Shown here: positions 61,661 to 64,000 of the stretch, piece after piece
Layout of the letters: every line of letters starts with the position of its first letter
How positions within the stretch are numbered: the first letter of the stretch is position 1
NCBI RefSeq assembly: GCF_025823185.1
Contig: NZ_JACKVK010000008.1
Coordinates: 1,565 to 65,564 of the forward strand
Source: Mycobacterium yunnanensis
GTDB lineage: Bacteria; Actinomycetota; Actinomycetes; Mycobacteriales; Mycobacteriaceae
Direction of reading: 5' to 3'
DNA length: 64,000 nucleotides
Made by a program: the position numbers and the translations under genes
Notes under the pieces: model-generated
Database searches by the model: none
What the model saw: the letters and a program-made list of their open reading frames with translations, nothing else
What the model was told of the DNA's origin: nothing

Positions 61661-62371
61661 TCAGCCGATCGTGGTGTCGCTGTCGATCTTCATGGTCGCC
61701 GCGCTCAGGACCTCGCCCGCAGCCTCCGGGCCGTCGACGTTGAGTTGCAACACGTACAGGCCGTCGGCCGCCGGTATGACGACCGTCTTCTGGGCGATGA
61801 AACGCGTTGCGCCGTCACGGGTATACGTGCCGCCGAGGACGTACGCGGGGTAGTCGCCCAGGGTGCTGGTCTCGCCCTCGTTGCCCGGCTCGTAGTCCGG
61901 CAGGTTGTTCAGCTCACCCGGGGCCAGGTCGACGATCTTCTGCGGGTCGACGTCGCCACTGAGCTTCGACATCAACGCGACGATGTTCGGCGGATCGGCT
62001 TCGAACTCTGGCCCGGTGAAGACGATCGCGCCGTAGGCGTAGTCGGGTGCCTCCTCCGGGCTGAGCGGCTGCCAGCCGTCGGGGACGGGAAGGTTGACGG
62101 CCGGGGCGCTCGGATCGCCCATCTTGACGCCCGTCTCCTGAATGCCGTTCTCCTTGATGTAGTCCGCGATCGTCGGGTTCGGGCCTGGGGCCTCCGCTTC
62201 GGTGGTCTCGGGAACCTTCGGTTTCTTCGAGGTGCTGGTCGCAGTCTTGGACGACGTGGACGTGGACGAGCTGCTGGCCGCCGCGGTCTTGGTCTCCGAA
62301 CCGCAGCCGGACACGACGACGGTGAGAGCGGTCACGGCCGCAGCCACCCCGGTGATGGCCGATGTCCTCAT
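61661..62371 (-). CDS. LpqN/LpqT-type lipoprotein
   Basis: 236 residues. The signal peptide ends in a lipobox VVVSGCGS (Cys about residue 24), followed by a Ser/Thr-rich spacer and the LpqN-type domain: TIADYIKENGIQET, LPVPDGWQPL, LSGDVDPQKIVDLAPGELNNLP. It should be lipid-anchored to the outer face of the membrane. LpqN-family proteins are linked to mycolate transport complexes by earlier work. CAGGAG precedes the ATG. Confidence 0.87.
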   Translation of the reverse strand: MRTSAITGVAAAVTALTVVVSGCGSETKTAAASSSSTSTSSKTATSTSKKPKVPETTEAEAPGPNPTIADYIKENGIQETGVKMGDPSAPAVNLPVPDGWQPLSPEEAPDYAYGAIVFTGPEFEADPPNIVALMSKLSGDVDPQKIVDLAPGELNNLPDYEPGNEGETSTLGDYPAYVLGGTYTRDGATRFIAQKTVVIPAADGLYVLQLNVDGPEAAGEVLSAATMKIDSDTTIG

Positions 62372-62477
62372 GCGAACACTCCTGATCGTCGCTCCCCGAC
62401 GACCTGCCGAGGTGATGCGGGACGGTAGCGACGCGGGATTGGAGGATCGTTGGAGACGGCCGCTCGACGGCGAGTGG

Positions 62478-62744
62478 TCAGATTGCCATGCGCCGGTCGA
62501 CGGTGCCGCGCCATGCCTCCGCGGCAGCGGCCAGCGGCATGTCCAGCGCCGTGCACAGCCCGATGACGGTGCCAAAGCTGGGGCTGGGAATCCGGCCGAC
62601 CTCGATCTTGCGCAGCGTCTCGGGGGAGATCCCGGCGGCGCGCGCGACCGTCTCTGGATCGCGGCCCGCGCGCGCGGTTCGGATCAATGCGCCCAGGCGT
62701 TGGCCGGCGGCGACTTGCTCGGGGCTCAGCGGCACGCGCACCAT
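62478..62744 (-). CDS. XRE-family (Cro/CI-type) transcriptional regulator
   Basis: 88 residues, one HTH domain only: LGALIRTARAGRDPETVARAAGISPETLRKIEVGR, cited here by RTARAGRDPETVARAAG and ISPETLRKIEVG. No sensing domain is present, so it should act as a dimer on a symmetric operator. Two copies of CGGTAT-N4-ATACCG lie in the 81-bp gap between this gene and the divergent methionine aminopeptidase gene. The first is 14 bp from its own ATG, which suggests tight autoregulation. Confidence 0.8.
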   Translation of the reverse strand: MVRVPLSPEQVAAGQRLGALIRTARAGRDPETVARAAGISPETLRKIEVGRIPSPSFGTVIGLCTALDMPLAAAAEAWRGTVDRRMAI

Positions 62745-62757
62745 GGGGTCAGCATAG

Positions 62758-62773
62758 CGGTATTGAAATACCG
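62758..62773. promoter_or_regulatory. Operator O1, CGGTATTGAAATACCG
   Basis: A perfect 7-2-7 palindrome 14 bp before the XRE ATG. It shares the CGGTAT-N4-ATACCG form with O2, and the two are centred 34 bp apart (about three helical turns). Confidence 0.75.
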
Positions 62774-62791
62774 AAGCTGGTAGCGTGACTG

Positions 62792-62807
62792 CGGTATAAG
62801 AATACCG
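62792..62807. promoter_or_regulatory. Operator O2, CGGTATAAGAATACCG
   Basis: A second CGGTAT-N4-ATACCG copy, 18 bp before the aminopeptidase GTG. The -10-like TATAAG lies inside it, so binding would block transcription of the aminopeptidase gene directly. Confidence 0.7.
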
Positions 62808-62825
62808 ACGCTCGAGGAGGCCGAC

Positions 62826-63623
62826 GTGATCGAACTCAAGTCCGCCGGCGAGATCGACGCCATGGCCGTGACGGGTCAGTTCGTCGCTCAGACGCTGGCC
62901 ACCCTGTCCGAGGAGGCCAGGCCGGGCGTGGACGTGATGCAGCTCGAACTGCATGCCCGCCAACTGGTCGCCGACCGCGGAGCGACGTCGTGTTACTGGG
63001 ACTACGCACCGTCATTCGGCCGCGGACCGTTCCGCAACGTCATCTGCCTCTCGGTCAACGACGCCGTGCTGCATGGCAAGCCGCGCTCGCAGGTGCTCCG
63101 CGCCGGCGACGTGCTCAGCCTGGACTTCGCGGTGTCGATCGACGGCTGGGTCGCGGACTCCGCGGTCACGGTCATCGTCGGTGACGAGGACGGCGACGGT
63201 GACCCCGCCGACCAAGCGCTCGTCGACTCGACTCGACGCGCCCTCGACGCCGGCATCGCCGCGGCAGTTCCCGGCGGTCGGCTGGGTGACGTCTCGGCGG
63301 CCATCGGCGAGGTCGCCGCCGCGTCGGGGTATCGCGTCAACCTGGAGTTCGGTGGGCACGGCCTCGGACGCACCATGCACGAAGATCCGCACGTCCCCAA
63401 CAGTGGTCGGCGCGGTCGCGGAATGCTGCTGCGGCCGGGACTGACCCTGGCCTTGGAACCGTGGTGGAGCCGCGGCAGCGACCGGCTCGCCCTCGACGCC
63501 GACGGGTGGACCCTGCGCTCGGCGGACGGTTCACGCACCGCGCACTCCGAACACACCATCGCGATCACCGAGCAGGGGCCGCGGGTGCTGACTCAGCGCG
63601 ACGGTATGCCGCACACCGAGTAG
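62826..63623 (+). CDS. map: Type I methionine aminopeptidase-like M24 metallopeptidase
   Basis: 265 residues, without the N-terminal zinc/SH3 extension. M24 ligands are visible: SLDFAVSIDGWVADS (two Asp), GGHGLGRTMHEDP (His), LALEPWW (Glu) and SEHTIAITE (Glu). The N-terminus (IELKSAGEIDAMAVTGQFV) is typical of type I enzymes, which remove initiator methionine. GAGGAGG precedes the GTG start. It is divergent from a stand-alone XRE regulator with two operators, so unlike a housekeeping map gene it appears to be conditionally controlled. Confidence 0.85.
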   Translation: MIELKSAGEIDAMAVTGQFVAQTLATLSEEARPGVDVMQLELHARQLVADRGATSCYWDYAPSFGRGPFRNVICLSVNDAVLHGKPRSQVLRAGDVLSLDFAVSIDGWVADSAVTVIVGDEDGDGDPADQALVDSTRRALDAGIAAAVPGGRLGDVSAAIGEVAAASGYRVNLEFGGHGLGRTMHEDPHVPNSGRRGRGMLLRPGLTLALEPWWSRGSDRLALDADGWTLRSADGSRTAHSEHTIAITEQGPRVLTQRDGMPHTE

Positions 63624-64000
63624 ACGAACTTCGGTGGCACGTCGAAGACGAACTCGCGTTCGGGCAGGGCGGCCAGCACCTCGTCGGACAGCGGGGTCTT
63701 GTAGTGCAGGGACACCGAACCGGCGAAGGTCGGGTCGATGGCCGACAGATCCGACCCGCTGAGCGTCAACCCCGACTCGTCCAGCACGGCCTCGACCATG
63801 GTCCCGCGCGGCGCGTTCCACTCGTGGTCGACGGCGCGGGCGGCCTTGTTGGGCACCGAGGACAGCGTGCCGAGGACACGTCGACGCGTCACCGCGAGCG
63901 TGCCGACGTAACTACTGATGTTGCCCTTGGCGACCTTGCCGGGCAGATTGCCCGAGAAGCGGTAGGTCACCGGGATGAACTCGGCGAGGACCAGCACGCC
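63593..64000 (-). CDS. Hypothetical protein (N-terminus at or beyond window edge)
   Basis: At least 134 residues visible; a GTG at 63997 could be the start, but the frame continues to the window edge, so the true start may lie outside. It is beta-rich: FIPVTYRFSGNLPGKVAKG, YVGTLAVTRRRVLGTLSS, and FVFDVPPKFVYSVCG at the end. No named family is recognised. The 3' end overlaps the convergent aminopeptidase gene by 31 bp. Confidence 0.55.
   Translation of the reverse strand, partial: GVLVLAEFIPVTYRFSGNLPGKVAKGNISSYVGTLAVTRRRVLGTLSSVPNKAARAVDHEWNAPRGTMVEAVLDESGLTLSGSDLSAIDPTFAGSVSLHYKTPLSDEVLAALPEREFVFDVPPKFVYSVCGIPSR

Overview
The window is high-GC actinobacterial DNA and almost certainly comes from a mycobacterium, most likely a fast-growing Mycolicibacterium-type species. 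The evidence is a PGRS-repeat surface protein, an antigen 85 mycolyltransferase, a hemophore-related protein, carboxylic acid reductase, an LpqN-type lipoprotein, the trehalose 2-sulfotransferase Stf0, a DUF222/HNH (13E12-type) gene, and gene order shared with the M. tuberculosis Rv0269c-Rv0296c region. I see no rRNA, tRNA, CRISPR array or complete prophage.

Layout. 1-4.1 kb: 5' part of a giant secreted PGRS/Ig-like/VCBS protein (minus strand). 4.5-11 kb: small regulators and redox genes (DUF3297, ArgP/LysG-type LysR, a zinc-ribbon/hemerythrin/NDH-2 set, an esterase, a TetR with a perfect operator, SRPBCC, Lrp). 11-19 kb: a fused indolepyruvate:ferredoxin oxidoreductase beside its Lrp-type neighbour, then a tight Zn-alcohol dehydrogenase / MTHFR-like / methyltransferase set and a D-cysteine desulfhydrase-like enzyme. 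19-23.4 kb: hemophore-related protein convergent with car. 23.4-27.5 kb: a long minus-strand run joining a divergent NRAMP transporter and two PRC-barrel-like proteins to a holin-X/DUF3618/DUF4235 trio. 27.6-32.5 kb: short UvrA paralogue, sugar transporter, STAS protein and two small ORFs.

32.6-49.9 kb resembles M. tuberculosis Rv0269c-Rv0281: polD2, fadD2, fadE6, an alpha/beta hydrolase, TetR, an MpaB-type oxygenase and a methyltransferase. Between fadD2 and fadE6 lies a block with a metallo-hydrolase, an antigen 85 protein, an amber-interrupted SDR, a transglutaminase-like protein behind a SigF-type promoter, and a LysR/permease/(R)-amine-transaminase-type cluster. 49.9-59.5 kb continues with a GT39 enzyme, an amidohydrolase, tam and an F420 oxidoreductase, then sulfatase-stf0-cysD-cysNC. 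ESX-3, which sits between the Rv0281 and tam orthologues in M. tuberculosis, is missing here. 59.5-64 kb: a DUF222/HNH gene with a leaderless DNA-damage promoter, YchJ, an LpqN-type lipoprotein, and a divergent XRE/methionine-aminopeptidase pair with two palindromic operators.

Strongest leads for something not yet described: the XRE-MetAP pair with twin CGGTAT-N4-ATACCG operators; the LysR-APC-transaminase amine cluster; coupling of stf0 to cysD and cysNC; the NRAMP/PRC/holin-X operon; and the PafBC-type promoter of the DUF222 gene. All functions are inferred from reading the sequence; no database search was run.
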